64,000 bases of DNA from Treponema sp. (GCA_016294035.1 JAEDCT010000009.1:1-64000); one strand, 5' to 3'. Shown: positions 44,902-54,924, counted from the first letter of the stretch. Notes: a model not told the origin generated them from the sequence alone. Numbers and translations are program-made.

Positions 44902-47734
44902 ACATTACACCTGGATCCATAGCCTCTACATTTCCTGAAGTCTCAAAATCAATCGTAAAAATTCCTGTTGCTGTTTTTCCTTTCTGAAGAACAAAGCCGC
45001 TCTTTTCTCGATTGAAGGCTGTTACCTGCCACAAGAAGGTTCCAACATCAAGACTGGACAATTTTTTATAATTCAAACTTGAATTCCTGATTTTCTGTTT
45101 TGACCAGATTTTCCTCAAAGTACCATCATCGTTCCTAGTGTAAATATCAAATGTATAATCCGTAGCACCAGCAACAGGACTCCATTGGAAATAAATAGAT
45201 CTGTTTTTCTTAAGATACTCTGGACCAATAATTTCAGAGCCAGCTGGAATTTCAAGAACAGCCTTTGGAAGCACTGGAACTGCTCCTACGGTAAAATCAA
45301 AGGAATCCTTTGCGTCAATAATTGAACCATCCCTGGAAACTGCCTTTACAGTCCATCTGTATTGTCCCTCAGCAAGTCTAGGAACATGAACTTTTTTTGA
45401 TGGATTGGCATAGCTCTTAACCATAGAAAGTCTGTTTCCTGACGTAATTTTCCAAAGTAACAAAGTACTTCTTGCACAAGGATCGTCTTCTTCAGTCCAG
45501 GAAAGATCCACACCATATTTAAGTGCTTCAAGTCCAGGATAGAATGCTCTCCTTGCAGGTAAAAGAAGCCTGACTGGAGATGGAGTTTTCATGGAGAATG
45601 CAACTGTGGTCACAGGGCTCATTCTGAATGAAGATGATTTGGATTCTCTGGCAAAAGCCTGAACAGAAACAGAATATGATTTCCCAGATTCAAAAAGAGA
45701 ATTTTCTGAAGGAATAGAAAGATTTGTTGATTCAACACAATTATACTCACGCATAATATTATTGGAAGAATCAAGAAGCCTGACCTTATAATAATCGGCA
45801 TCTTCTACCCCATTCCAGTCAACATCAACAGACGTAATATTTCTGATGGAAATCTTTTCATTTGAAGAAGGATATTTCAAAACTGGATTTGACAATTCCC
45901 CAACAACATACAGCTGCCTTGAATCAGAATATTTTTTCCTGGTTTCCCCGGATTTATCTTTGTATGAATTTTCTATTCTCCAGTAATATTTTCCTTCATT
46001 CAATGAAATATTTTTTATTGAATCAGAAGTTACCTCATCAGTTTCAAGGACAACTGAAGTAAAATCACTTGAACTTGAAAACTGAAGTTTTGACGAAAGG
46101 GAATTTTTAGACGCATTCTTCCACATAAATGTCAAACCGGAAAGAAGGGATTTTTCCACGGTAAAGGAATCCGGCGGAAGAAGAAGTCTGTCAGATTCAA
46201 TCTTACTCATTCCAACAGTAAATTTTCTTACTTCAGACTCAACAGTTTTTGTTTTTCCAGTTTCTTCCAGAATCAGATTCTGAACAACTTTCCAGTAATA
46301 ATCGCCATCCTTAAATTCGTTCAATCCTAATTCCGCATCAACAGAATTTTCAGATGCGGGAATTGTTCTGACAACATCCGTAAAATTAGTGTCTCGTGCA
46401 ATTATTACCTGAGAATCATCAGACTTAATCTCATCAGACTTCCATGCAAAAAATGACTTAACCTTAGTTTCTCCCTGATCATAGAAAAATCCTGAACCAT
46501 CAGCAGGAAACATCTGTAAAGGAGAAGGAACATCTGTCAGCTTTGAAACGACAAATTTCATTGTCTTTGATTCACCATACCAGCCGATTCTGTTGATTGA
46601 ATAATATGGAGTAACTTTCCAGAAATATATTCCCTCACTAATATTCGTGACAATTATGCTTTTTCCCTGTAATTCTCTCGTAAAATAATTAACTGAAAAA
46701 TCTTCATAACGTGAAATTTCAATCTTATATCTGGAAGCAAAATCATTTCCTTTCCAGTTAAATGCTACCTTTGGTTTTTCATTAAAGTATCTGAACTGAC
46801 TCCCATTTTCCGGATAAACAGGAACAATTTCATCAGCAAAACTAACAGTGAATTTTCCTTCAGATGCCTCAGATTCTTTACCCTCAGCATAGATTCTCCA
46901 GTATGTTGTTCCATCACCGCATGGCACGTCACATTTATTTGATTCCGTTATGTAATATGTATCTTCTACTTCTGAAAAATCATCTGTCTTTGAAATCTGA
47001 ACAATTACTTTTCCAGCTGTATTTTCATTTTCAAACCATTCAAGATTTACATACGATTCCTTGTTTTTTTCGAACATGAGAATTCTCTGGTTTTCAGAAA
47101 CAGATGAAACGGTTATTGGTTTTCTGGAAATACTTCCGTCTCCATAAACTGTCATGGAATCACCGGAGCCATATTCTGTAACAAGACCATTGGCATCAAC
47201 AAAAACAGCCTTTCCTGCTGACATGCAGATTCCAAGATTCTGCATTGACTGATCCAGGGATGCAGAGATTTTACTGCCCTTTTCAATAGTAAAATATTTT
47301 CCATCCGATGCATTAAGATTGATTGAAGTTAAACTTGATGTTGTATCAATATCTACGTTTCCGTTTCCAACTGAAACATTCAACTCACCATTTTTACCCA
47401 AGGCAATCTGAACCATGGTATTTTCATTGAGTTCAATAACAGCACCATCAGAAAAATAAATTGTTGCAAGTGCAAGATCTGCGGTTCTTACTGTATCTCC
47501 ATCATAAAGAGGAGAATTCTGCTGAACCCGTTCCCACAAAACACGATCATTGAATTTTCGCTGTGCAACCTTATATTTATAATTGACAGTTGCAATCTTG
47601 GTTTTATCTGTGCGTATTGATGAGGAATTTAAATCATAAAAAAATAGATACAGGCTTACCGCGCATATTGCCAGCAAACCTGCCACAACGCATGAATTAA
47701 GAAGCGCTGACGGCAATCTTGTTTTCTGACTCAT
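44891..47734 (-). CDS. FecR-domain protein with fibronectin-III repeats
   Basis: A 947-residue bitopic envelope protein. One N-terminal membrane segment (about 12-32), then a FecR domain (about 70-170; GDTVRTADLALATIYFSDGAVIELNENT would span it), followed by about seven Fn3-like units with Tyr-Trp-x-Val strands such as YYWKVVQ and YFWKVTPYY. Here FecR probably acts as a structural or ligand-binding domain, since no sigma factor or TonB receptor is nearby. It overlaps the cyclase by 38 bases. Confidence 0.8.
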   Translation of the reverse strand: MSQKTRLPSALLNSCVVAGLLAICAVSLYLFFYDLNSSSIRTDKTKIATVNYKYKVAQRKFNDRVLWERVQQNSPLYDGDTVRTADLALATIYFSDGAVIELNENTMVQIALGKNGELNVSVGNGNVDIDTTSSLTSINLNASDGKYFTIEKGSKISASLDQSMQNLGICMSAGKAVFVDANGLVTEYGSGDSMTVYGDGSISRKPITVSSVSENQRILMFEKNKESYVNLEWFENENTAGKVIVQISKTDDFSEVEDTYYITESNKCDVPCGDGTTYWRIYAEGKESEASEGKFTVSFADEIVPVYPENGSQFRYFNEKPKVAFNWKGNDFASRYKIEISRYEDFSVNYFTRELQGKSIIVTNISEGIYFWKVTPYYSINRIGWYGESKTMKFVVSKLTDVPSPLQMFPADGSGFFYDQGETKVKSFFAWKSDEIKSDDSQVIIARDTNFTDVVRTIPASENSVDAELGLNEFKDGDYYWKVVQNLILEETGKTKTVESEVRKFTVGMSKIESDRLLLPPDSFTVEKSLLSGLTFMWKNASKNSLSSKLQFSSSSDFTSVVLETDEVTSDSIKNISLNEGKYYWRIENSYKDKSGETRKKYSDSRQLYVVGELSNPVLKYPSSNEKISIRNITSVDVDWNGVEDADYYKVRLLDSSNNIMREYNCVESTNLSIPSENSLFESGKSYSVSVQAFARESKSSSFRMSPVTTVAFSMKTPSPVRLLLPARRAFYPGLEALKYGVDLSWTEEDDPCARSTLLLWKITSGNRLSMVKSYANPSKKVHVPRLAEGQYRWTVKAVSRDGSIIDAKDSFDFTVGAVPVLPKAVLEIPAGSEIIGPEYLKKNRSIYFQWSPVAGATDYTFDIYTRNDDGTLRKIWSKQKIRNSSLNYKKLSSLDVGTFLWQVTAFNREKSGFVLQKGKTATGIFTIDFETSGNVEAMDPGVMYGE

Positions 47735-50093
47735 CTAAGTTTACGCCTCCAAAATCAGGTTCTGCAATTCCAAGGACTTTTCTAAGCTCATGAAGATCTT
47801 TTGGTCCACCTGGTCCAACCACATCAAGACAATCTTCATCTGCAATGAATGACGGATCAGCATTTCTATAGAATTTGTTCACGTCAAAATTCGGCATATT
47901 TACAACACCATAGAAATGCTGTTTTCCTTTTCCTTTAACTTCAAAAGCAACAGGAATTTTTTCTACTATTATTTCATTTTCAAGGTTTTCCTCAGAAATA
48001 GTAAAATCATTTTCCTCGCATCGTATGAAATCACGTTTTAAAAGATCATAGGTATCCTGAGTTATGAGAATATCAGTACCACACGGCTTGTTTGAACTTT
48101 CTGTTCGGCTTGCAAGATTTACAGGATCTCCGATGGAAGTGAATTCCATTTTTTCCCAGGATCCCATGAATCCAACTGTAGCCCTTCCTGAATTCAAACC
48201 GCATCCAATTTTGATCTGAGGCTTATATGTTGAATCAGGAAGCCCTTCATTTTCCTGTGTAAAAAGCAAGGCATCCTTATTATATTTTCTAAGAGAATAT
48301 CTCATGGCAACTGTTGCTATAATTGCAGACAAGGCATCCTGTTTTTTGTGAAGATCATGCTCATATTTTTTTGCAAGCTTTTCAACATCATCATCAGGAA
48401 GATCCTCAAATGCAAGATTATCATTCCTGAGAACACCCCAGCATGCCATAATTGCATCGCCTTCAAACTTGTCAACTACACCACCGGTAATTGCAATGCA
48501 CTGAACCATGCGGCTCATGTAATCATTCAGAAAGCCAATAATCTGAGCACCAGACTCTTTTCCGAACCTTGAATTGAACCCATCAGAAATTGCAGTAAAG
48601 CCTCGGATATCACTGAAGAAAATTGTAATATCTTTCAAATGAGGATCAAAATCAACTTCCTTTCTGATTACGGATCGAACAACCCCAATATTTGTAAGCC
48701 TGGTAATTGTATTCAAAATCTGACGTTCATTCTTTGTGGAACTTACAAGAACAGAAACTTCATCATGTGACTTAACCTTAAGCTTGTCAAAAAGCTCAGT
48801 ATTGAAATTTGCATTGTTGATTTCATTTGCAACATCAGCAAGAAGTCTCAGAGGAACACTCAGGCTTCTAGAGAAGAACCAGACAATTATGATTACAACA
48901 GAAAGAATTGCAACTGTCAGATAAATATTTCGTCTTGTTGTAGCCCTGATTCCTTCAAGAACAATATCAAGCTCAACAGTTGTAATTACAATATTTTCTG
49001 AAGAATTGATTTTTTTCCATGCAACTATAACCTGCTTGTTTTCCTGATTTAATGCATAGAACTGCGCACTGGCTGATCCGTTTTCAACAATTTTTGCAAG
49101 AATCGGATCACTGGAAAGATTCTTTCCCTTCATCACATAATCATAATCCGAATGAACAAGAATATCTCCATTTTGATTCAGGAAGTAAGACGAATTAACT
49201 GTTCCAGAAGAAAAACTGTCATTAAGTTTTTCAGAATCAAAGAATGTGACAACGCTCTCAATTTCATTATTATGATTTACAACACTGTGGAATATGGCAA
49301 TCACAGGAGAACCAAACACCTGGGATGCATTTTCAAGATGAACAACACCCGACTTCGACTGATGAATTGTTTTCTGAAATGCTGAAACATAAGCCAGTAT
49401 ATTTGATTCAGAAACATCGTGAAGTGCAAAAAATTTTTCGTTGCAGAAAACCTTGTTTTTTTCAGGATAAACAACAGAACCAATTTCTGAGTAGTTTTCA
49501 AAAAATGATTTTACTGCTTCTGAAATCTCCATGAGGTCATCAATATTTTCCAGAGATGAAGCAAAATAACTTACGGCAGACATTACAAGACTAATGCGGC
49601 TTTCACACTCACCTGAAGTTCTGGTATTGATTGTAAGATTATTTTCCTCAGCATTTACTCTTGTATCTGCAGAAACAAAATATGAAACAAGAGTCGTAAC
49701 ACCGATGAGGGAAATTACCATTACCAGGGAAATGATTGTAATCAGTTTTGCTCCGATTGAAAATTTTACCTTTTGAGTTTTTGAGGATTCAGAATGAGAT
49801 AAGGAAAATGCATTTGAATGCTGAACATAAACTGGAGCAACCGGGGATTGCACTGCGCTCTGAGAAATTTTCTTTGCAGTATCTGGTTCAGCAAAATTAT
49901 TCTCGCCATTATTGTTAACATGGCTTTTTTTTCTTCCCAACGGAATCTGCTTCTTAAGTTCCTTGACTTCTAGCCTAAGCTCAAGAATTTCCTTGTCTTT
50001 TATATTGCGTAATTCTGTGGCACTTAATACTTTATTTCCTTTTGGATCTTCAAAAGAACCATAATCAAGTGCATTGGAGTCATTCTTTTTCAT
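47697..50093 (-). CDS. Membrane class III adenylate cyclase
   Basis: A 798-residue receptor cyclase making cAMP (or possibly cGMP). Cytoplasmic N-terminus with a short coiled coil, membrane segments at about 117-140 and 388-408 flanking an extracytoplasmic sensor of the dCache type, HAMP-like linker, and a catalytic domain (about 485-690): FFSDIRGFT with the metal Asp, FEGDAIM, NSGRATVGFMGS and MEFTSIGDPVNLASR. All metal and transition-state residues appear present. It heads a five-gene operon of envelope proteins, suggesting a surface-sensing unit. No clear Shine-Dalgarno. Confidence 0.88.
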   Translation of the reverse strand: MKKNDSNALDYGSFEDPKGNKVLSATELRNIKDKEILELRLEVKELKKQIPLGRKKSHVNNNGENNFAEPDTAKKISQSAVQSPVAPVYVQHSNAFSLSHSESSKTQKVKFSIGAKLITIISLVMVISLIGVTTLVSYFVSADTRVNAEENNLTINTRTSGECESRISLVMSAVSYFASSLENIDDLMEISEAVKSFFENYSEIGSVVYPEKNKVFCNEKFFALHDVSESNILAYVSAFQKTIHQSKSGVVHLENASQVFGSPVIAIFHSVVNHNNEIESVVTFFDSEKLNDSFSSGTVNSSYFLNQNGDILVHSDYDYVMKGKNLSSDPILAKIVENGSASAQFYALNQENKQVIVAWKKINSSENIVITTVELDIVLEGIRATTRRNIYLTVAILSVVIIIVWFFSRSLSVPLRLLADVANEINNANFNTELFDKLKVKSHDEVSVLVSSTKNERQILNTITRLTNIGVVRSVIRKEVDFDPHLKDITIFFSDIRGFTAISDGFNSRFGKESGAQIIGFLNDYMSRMVQCIAITGGVVDKFEGDAIMACWGVLRNDNLAFEDLPDDDVEKLAKKYEHDLHKKQDALSAIIATVAMRYSLRKYNKDALLFTQENEGLPDSTYKPQIKIGCGLNSGRATVGFMGSWEKMEFTSIGDPVNLASRTESSNKPCGTDILITQDTYDLLKRDFIRCEENDFTISEENLENEIIVEKIPVAFEVKGKGKQHFYGVVNMPNFDVNKFYRNADPSFIADEDCLDVVGPGGPKDLHELRKVLGIAEPDFGGVNLDESENKIAVSAS

Positions 50094-50230
50094 ACATCAA
50101 ACTCTAGGTAAAAAAAATATGACAGCGTGTCCTATAAAAAGACAGACCATCCCCGGCTTATTATCGGCATAAACCGAAGTAAACTTTACCAAAATCTGAT
50201 AAAAATAACAATTTATTAATAATTTCCCCA

Positions 50231-50261
50231 AAATAAAAAACCCCCGGATCAAGTCCGAGGG
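50231..50261 (-). terminator. lysS terminator
   Basis: An 8-bp GC-rich stem (50254-50261 with 50241-50248, one mismatch or G-U), five-base loop, then a T-rich run on the reverse strand (complement of 50231-50240). Confidence 0.85.
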
Positions 50262-50318
50262 TCATGAAAACAGTCATTCCCGTGCAACCAGCACAAGAAC
50301 CTATTCTACACATTACAA

Positions 50319-51947
50319 TCAGTATACACTCAAAATCTGGGCAAGCTTTTCCTTACCGATGATCTTCATAAAGTTTGCAAGACGTGGTCCCTGATCCTTT
50401 CCGATAAGGGCATGGTACAAGGCCGTAAACAATGCCTTTGATTCAAGTCCCATTTCTGTAGCGATGTCATACATTGCCTGCTGGCATTCCTTATCAAGGG
50501 CATAAGTTCCAACCTTTGGAACAACTTCATCACGAACACGCTGAACAGCCTTGAGCATATCTCCAGTGATGTCTTCTGCTTTACTTCCATCTTTACGAAT
50601 CTTGAAGCAGAAATCCGGTGCGCAGTCTGGTGCACTTTCGTTGATCCAGTACCATGCACATGCACAGCGGCGGCGAAGACATTCTTCCTGTTCCGGCTTT
50701 ACATCACCGAGGGAAGCAATTACGGCATCAATATCCCCGTCATAAGTCTGGAGCAAAGTTGTCAAAAGTCTGAATGGCACCTGATATGGCTGAACCTTCG
50801 GCATTCCAGGCTCAATCTGAGAAAGTTCATAGATTCTCTTTTCACGCAGAAGAATTGATTCCTTCTTTGCAGGATCTTTTTCCTTTGGTTCTTCAAGTCC
50901 CCAGACAAGACGCTCAGTTTTATCGTATGCTTCGTAAACAGTAACAACATCAAGGTCAAAGCTGATTGAGAATTCATGGTCAACCTTATTCTGTGCAAAG
51001 ATATAGCGGAGAACTTCAGGCTGATAAACTTCAAGTGCATCAACAAGAGAAATAACTTTTCCTTTTGAAGATGACATTTTTCCAGGAACACCCTTGAGCT
51101 TTACAAAGTCATACTTCATTGTTACAGGTGCATCCCAGTTGTAGATTTTCTTTGAAACGAGTTTTGCTGTATCGTAAGATCCACCTGGAGAAATATGATC
51201 CTTTCCACCTGGTTCAAAGCAGACCTTTTCTTCATTCCACCTCATAGGCCAGTCAACACGCCAGCCAAGCTTAATTCCACCAAAATTTCGGATATCTACA
51301 GTTTCTTCGCAGCCACATTCACACTTATAGCTTACTCCGTATTCTCCGTCATAACCTGTGATTTCTGTTGTATCCTTATTGCATTTTCCGCAGAAAATTG
51401 ATGTTGGCCAATAAACATCTTCTGCCTTCATCTTATGATCATCATCTCGGTATGTGTTAAGGCATTCCTTGATAAGTTCACGGTTCTGGAGAGCCTTCTT
51501 CATTCCTTCAACATAGCGATGTGCCTGATAGCGTTCTGACTGATAAAGAAATTCTGGATAAATTCCAACACGTGGAAGCTGCTTTTCAATATCAACCTCA
51601 TGATGACGTGCATAGTTGGCATCACGACCAAATGTATCTGGTACAGAAGTGATTGGATAGCGAAGATATTTTTCGAGTTCTTCTGGTTTTGGCATGTTGC
51701 CTGGAACCTTGCGGAATACATCATAGTCATCCCAAGAATAAATAAAGCGGACATTCTTGCCCCGGTCTCTCATTGCACGAACAACTAAATCAACTGTAAT
51801 GATTTCGCGGAAGTTACCAATATGAACAGTTCCTGATGGAGTGATTCCAGATGCACATGTATAGGAATCCAAATCTCCCTTTTCCTTAATAATCTTAGCA
51901 GCCTGCTGGTCTGCCCAGTGGCATAATTCTTTAACATCTCTAGACAT
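50319..51947 (-). CDS. lysS: Class I lysyl-tRNA synthetase
   Basis: The archaeal-type LysRS that spirochaetes use in place of the class II enzyme. The 542-residue protein has the HIGH-like HIGN (residues 42-45, in PSGTVHIGN), a KMSKS-like MSSSKGK (near 288) and a Cys-rich zinc site (FCGKCNKD... CECGCE). I start at MSRDVKEL (51947); the frame is open 19 codons further, but TATACT lies just before this ATG and the upstream part is not conserved in kind. Neighbours are unrelated. Confidence 0.92.
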   Translation of the reverse strand: MSRDVKELCHWADQQAAKIIKEKGDLDSYTCASGITPSGTVHIGNFREIITVDLVVRAMRDRGKNVRFIYSWDDYDVFRKVPGNMPKPEELEKYLRYPITSVPDTFGRDANYARHHEVDIEKQLPRVGIYPEFLYQSERYQAHRYVEGMKKALQNRELIKECLNTYRDDDHKMKAEDVYWPTSIFCGKCNKDTTEITGYDGEYGVSYKCECGCEETVDIRNFGGIKLGWRVDWPMRWNEEKVCFEPGGKDHISPGGSYDTAKLVSKKIYNWDAPVTMKYDFVKLKGVPGKMSSSKGKVISLVDALEVYQPEVLRYIFAQNKVDHEFSISFDLDVVTVYEAYDKTERLVWGLEEPKEKDPAKKESILLREKRIYELSQIEPGMPKVQPYQVPFRLLTTLLQTYDGDIDAVIASLGDVKPEQEECLRRRCACAWYWINESAPDCAPDFCFKIRKDGSKAEDITGDMLKAVQRVRDEVVPKVGTYALDKECQQAMYDIATEMGLESKALFTALYHALIGKDQGPRLANFMKIIGKEKLAQILSVY

Positions 51948-52037
51948 AATGCCAATAGTATAATGAAAAGAAAAATAAATTGGAATATCAACAACAAAGG
52001 TCAAATACAGGGAAAAATAAGAATCTGATTCAGAGCG

Positions 52038-53321
52038 TTATTTGTCAAGAATAATGATTTCAACACGGCGGTTTTTTGCCATGCCTTCTTCTGTGTCATT
52101 TGATGCAACCGGAACTGCAGCACCAAAACCCTGAGTGAAAATATGGTACCTGTCCCTGACCTTTTCCTTTACAAAATAATCAGCAACTGCCTCTGCCCTT
52201 TCTTCACTGAGTTTCTGTCGTTCACGCTTTGATCCGGCAAGTGCTGTATGTCCGGTTACAAGAATATCATTATTGGGAAATTTCTGCAAAATTTTTCCAA
52301 TCATATCAAGCTTCTGCTTTTCAGAATCAAGCAGCAATGAACTGTCCGCCTTGAACTTAATGTTTTCAAGGGAAATAACAAGCCCCTTGTCACTGCTTTT
52401 TACTGAAACATTTTCAATGCCAGAATCCTTGATGGACTTTTCAACCGAAGCCAGATTGTCCTTTGTATTGGATCTTTCAAATTCTGTAATCTCTGCATGT
52501 GCCGTTCCAGAAAACTCAAAAAGATTTCCCGATGTTGTTTGAATGAGAATCCTGAAAACTTCCGAATAATGATCAATACATCCCTTTTCATTGTCAAAGA
52601 AAATATATTCATCACTGTAACCAATGGTGGTAACAGGAACATTCTGAAGATAGAATTCATCAATCGAAAGGGGTGATACAAGTTTCATTGTGTATCGGAC
52701 ATTAATCACATGAAGATTAGATTCAGGATCAACGCCAAGATATTTATAGTCAGCTTCAAATGGAACAATGAAAGGCTTTTCAATATTAAAATGCTTTCTT
52801 AAATCATGACCCTCGTGACCACTGGCTTTCCAGGTGTCTCCAGGCTTTACCTTATTATCTGGAAAAGAAGGAACATCACGGACTGTAGGCATAAAATAAG
52901 TGTCCGAAATATTGTAAACACCCTTAGGACTTCTTGTGAAAACGCTCTTGTATTCCTCACCATAATGAAGGGCACTACTTGAAAGCATTGAAGTTGAATC
53001 TTCCGATGTCATGAAAACTGCATCATGAACACCACTGCCATCCTTTTCAACATCAGTGACTTCACAAGTTACGCGGTTTACTATTGTTGCCTTGTGATCA
53101 TATCTTCTGTTTACAAAAACATCTTCATTTACTGTTGAAAGGATTCTATACAGATCTCCCTTTGAATACTTGAATCTCAACTCAACAGCCGGAGTGTCAG
53201 TCTTGAGATTGGACAAGCTGGAATTAATTGATGCTGATGAATTCAAAGTCTGTGACCGCGTCTGTGAAAAAGCATAAACGAAAAACAGAGATAAAAAAGT
53301 ACAAAGCAGGATTTTTTTCAT
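52038..53321 (-). CDS. OmpA-domain envelope protein
   Basis: A 427-residue exported protein. Signal peptide (about 1-19, ending YAFSQ), a beta-rich central domain, and a C-terminal OmpA-like peptidoglycan-binding domain (about 310-427; VTGHTAL, LSEERAEAVADY, NRRVEI). It likely tethers an outer-membrane or periplasmic structure to the wall. The start is MKKILL, preceded by a GAAGGTGAG ribosome site; an ATG five codons upstream would lie inside that site. Confidence 0.85.
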   Translation of the reverse strand: MKKILLCTFLSLFFVYAFSQTRSQTLNSSASINSSLSNLKTDTPAVELRFKYSKGDLYRILSTVNEDVFVNRRYDHKATIVNRVTCEVTDVEKDGSGVHDAVFMTSEDSTSMLSSSALHYGEEYKSVFTRSPKGVYNISDTYFMPTVRDVPSFPDNKVKPGDTWKASGHEGHDLRKHFNIEKPFIVPFEADYKYLGVDPESNLHVINVRYTMKLVSPLSIDEFYLQNVPVTTIGYSDEYIFFDNEKGCIDHYSEVFRILIQTTSGNLFEFSGTAHAEITEFERSNTKDNLASVEKSIKDSGIENVSVKSSDKGLVISLENIKFKADSSLLLDSEKQKLDMIGKILQKFPNNDILVTGHTALAGSKRERQKLSEERAEAVADYFVKEKVRDRYHIFTQGFGAAVPVASNDTEEGMAKNRRVEIIILDK

Positions 53322-53346
53322 TAACTCACCTTCCATAAAAAAAATA

Positions 53347-53375
53347 TTTCATCAACATTTAGTTACTGATATAAT
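53347..53375 (+). promoter_or_regulatory. Near-leaderless promoter of the Hjc-like gene
   Basis: TATAAT (53370-53375) with a weak TTTCAT -35 (53347-53352), 11 bases before the ATG. The leader would be about five bases. Confidence 0.5.
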
Positions 53376-53386
53376 AAATTCCATCT

Positions 53387-53800
53387 ATGGAAATTTCAAC
53401 ACTAACAGAAAACAACACTACATTTTTGATTTTTTGCGGAATCATCCTTATAACAGGTTTTATTCTAGGGCGTCTTCTTCAGAAACTTATTGACTTGAAA
53501 AATCTATCATCAGTGAAAAAAGAAACTCTGAAAAAAAGCAGGGCTATTCTGGGCGGACAATTTGCAGAACAGATTGCACCTTACCTGCCGGAATTTCCAT
53601 GTAACCCGGGAGACGTGACATTCATCGGAAAACCAATAGATTTCATTGCATTTCCAGGAAGCGCAGAAGGAAAAGAAATTAACGAGATTTTATTCATTGA
53701 AGTAAAGACTGGAAACAGCAAGTTAAGCGAGCGTGAACGGCAAATAAAAAAGGCAGTTGAGTCAGGCCGTGTTAAATACATTGTCTATAACCCGTCATGA
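53387..53800 (+). CDS. Membrane-anchored Hjc-like endonuclease
   Basis: A 137-residue protein with an N-terminal membrane segment (about 11-30) and a domain resembling archaeal Holliday-junction resolvases (COG4741 type): DFIAF, then FIEVKTGNSKLSERERQI, the E-x-K nuclease motif near residues 105-107. The membrane anchor and lack of recombination neighbours leave its role open; a nuclease acting on incoming or external DNA is possible. Confidence 0.75.
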   Translation: MEISTLTENNTTFLIFCGIILITGFILGRLLQKLIDLKNLSSVKKETLKKSRAILGGQFAEQIAPYLPEFPCNPGDVTFIGKPIDFIAFPGSAEGKEINEILFIEVKTGNSKLSERERQIKKAVESGRVKYIVYNPS

Positions 53801-53822
53801 CTGTTCCCGCGGCCATTCCTTA

Positions 53823-53860
53823 GGTTAACAAAAAAAATCACAAAGCCCCCCTTGTTTTGA
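53823..53860 (+). repeat. 38-bp interspersed direct repeat, left copy
   Basis: These 38 bases match 57323-57360 at 36 of 38 positions and 57100-57134 almost as well, in the same orientation. The left part equals the left arm of the perfect terminator at 57507-57545. Together with the copy at 57100 it brackets the SemiSWEET-SGNH/two-component cassette. Confidence 0.85.
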
Positions 53861-53864
53861 AGCA

Positions 53865-53916
53865 AAAAGAAATTAACCGCTCCTGCTAAAAATTTATGAA
53901 GCGGTTAAAATTTTTG
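53865..53916. terminator. Bidirectional terminator after the Hjc-like and SemiSWEET-SGNH genes
   Basis: A 9-bp stem (53873-53881 with 53900-53908) and 18-base loop, with T-rich tracts on both outer sides. It lies between the convergent genes. Confidence 0.6.
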
Positions 53917-53955
53917 ACATTGCAAAACAGCAATTTACTCTGATTGCATAAAGAT

Positions 53956-54924
53956 TTATCCAACCAATGTTTCTTTTGCATTTACATTCATACTATGAAA
54001 TGCGTAGCTATAAAATATTTCCGCTACATCACGAAGAGGTTTTCTGATTTTTAAGCCCATTGCATAAGCAAATTCATTGGCAGCCTTTGTAGCTTCTGGA
54101 TTCCAAAGTTTTGCATTTTCAAGATTTATAAAAACAGCTTTTTCGGTCTGTGCAATTGCATTTATATGAGCATTCATAAGTGCCAATTTTTTGTTTCCTG
54201 CAGGATTATTTATAGAAATCAACGCAATTCTACAATCTTTATTCACCGCCTTTATTTCATCAAGCAAAGTAAGATAATAATTATCAAAAGCTGCAGAATC
54301 ATTCTGGAATAAAGAAATATCATTTTCTCCAAGATGAATGATTATTCCTTCTGGAATCATTTTCGCAATATTTTCCTTAAAGTATTCCAAAGCTGCAGGC
54401 AACGTAATATTTTCACAGCTCTTATTGTAAATATCAAAATTAAAATTATATTCTCTTGATAAATCTGCAACCGGAATATTTTTATCCAGACTGCCTCCAA
54501 ACAGAATAACAGCGTTCTTATTTTCTACGAAAGATTTTTCTCCATTAATTAATTCATCCAAAGAATTTGTATAATTAAGTTTTATTTCTTCCTTAGCCCT
54601 TTCAATATCCTTTATCTCAAGCTTCTTAATCTTTATGTTTTTACTTCCTGAAGATTTTTTATCAAGCCTTTTATTTCTGATATAAACAAAAACATTTGCA
54701 GAAACAATAGCCAGATTCAAAAAATAAACACCAAGAACATAATTTAATTGATTGTTTATAATCTTTGCAGAAATGCCTGCAATATAACCAGTAATTATTA
54801 AAATTATAAAAGCTAAACTTGTACCCCTTGCAGTTTTTGCCCTGTAAGCCTTTACTACATTCAAAGGCCATGAAAAACCAAAACATACCAGCATTCCAGC
54901 TTCCAAAAGATGTGCTAAATTCAT
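53956..54924 (-). CDS. SemiSWEET (PQ-loop)-SGNH fusion protein
   Basis: A 322-residue membrane protein joining two modules. Residues 1-83 form three membrane segments with the PQ-loop-type motif WPLNVVKAYRAKTARGTSL, as in SemiSWEET sugar transporters. After a charged linker (84-130) comes an SGNH-like domain: FGGSLD (Ser145, block I with Gly in place of Asp) and HLGENDIS (block III, 199-202). I do not see a clear block V Asp-x-x-His, so activity is uncertain. AAGGAG precedes the ATG. Divergent from the sensor kinase, which may control it. Confidence 0.75.
   Translation of the reverse strand: MNLAHLLEAGMLVCFGFSWPLNVVKAYRAKTARGTSLAFIILIITGYIAGISAKIINNQLNYVLGVYFLNLAIVSANVFVYIRNKRLDKKSSGSKNIKIKKLEIKDIERAKEEIKLNYTNSLDELINGEKSFVENKNAVILFGGSLDKNIPVADLSREYNFNFDIYNKSCENITLPAALEYFKENIAKMIPEGIIIHLGENDISLFQNDSAAFDNYYLTLLDEIKAVNKDCRIALISINNPAGNKKLALMNAHINAIAQTEKAVFINLENAKLWNPEATKAANEFAYAMGLKIRKPLRDVAEIFYSYAFHSMNVNAKETLVG

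Noticed and set aside
50094..50318. tRNA or other stable RNA between the cyclase and lysS genes
   Set aside because: Apart from the lysS terminator and short inverted repeats I found no cloverleaf or conserved RNA features.
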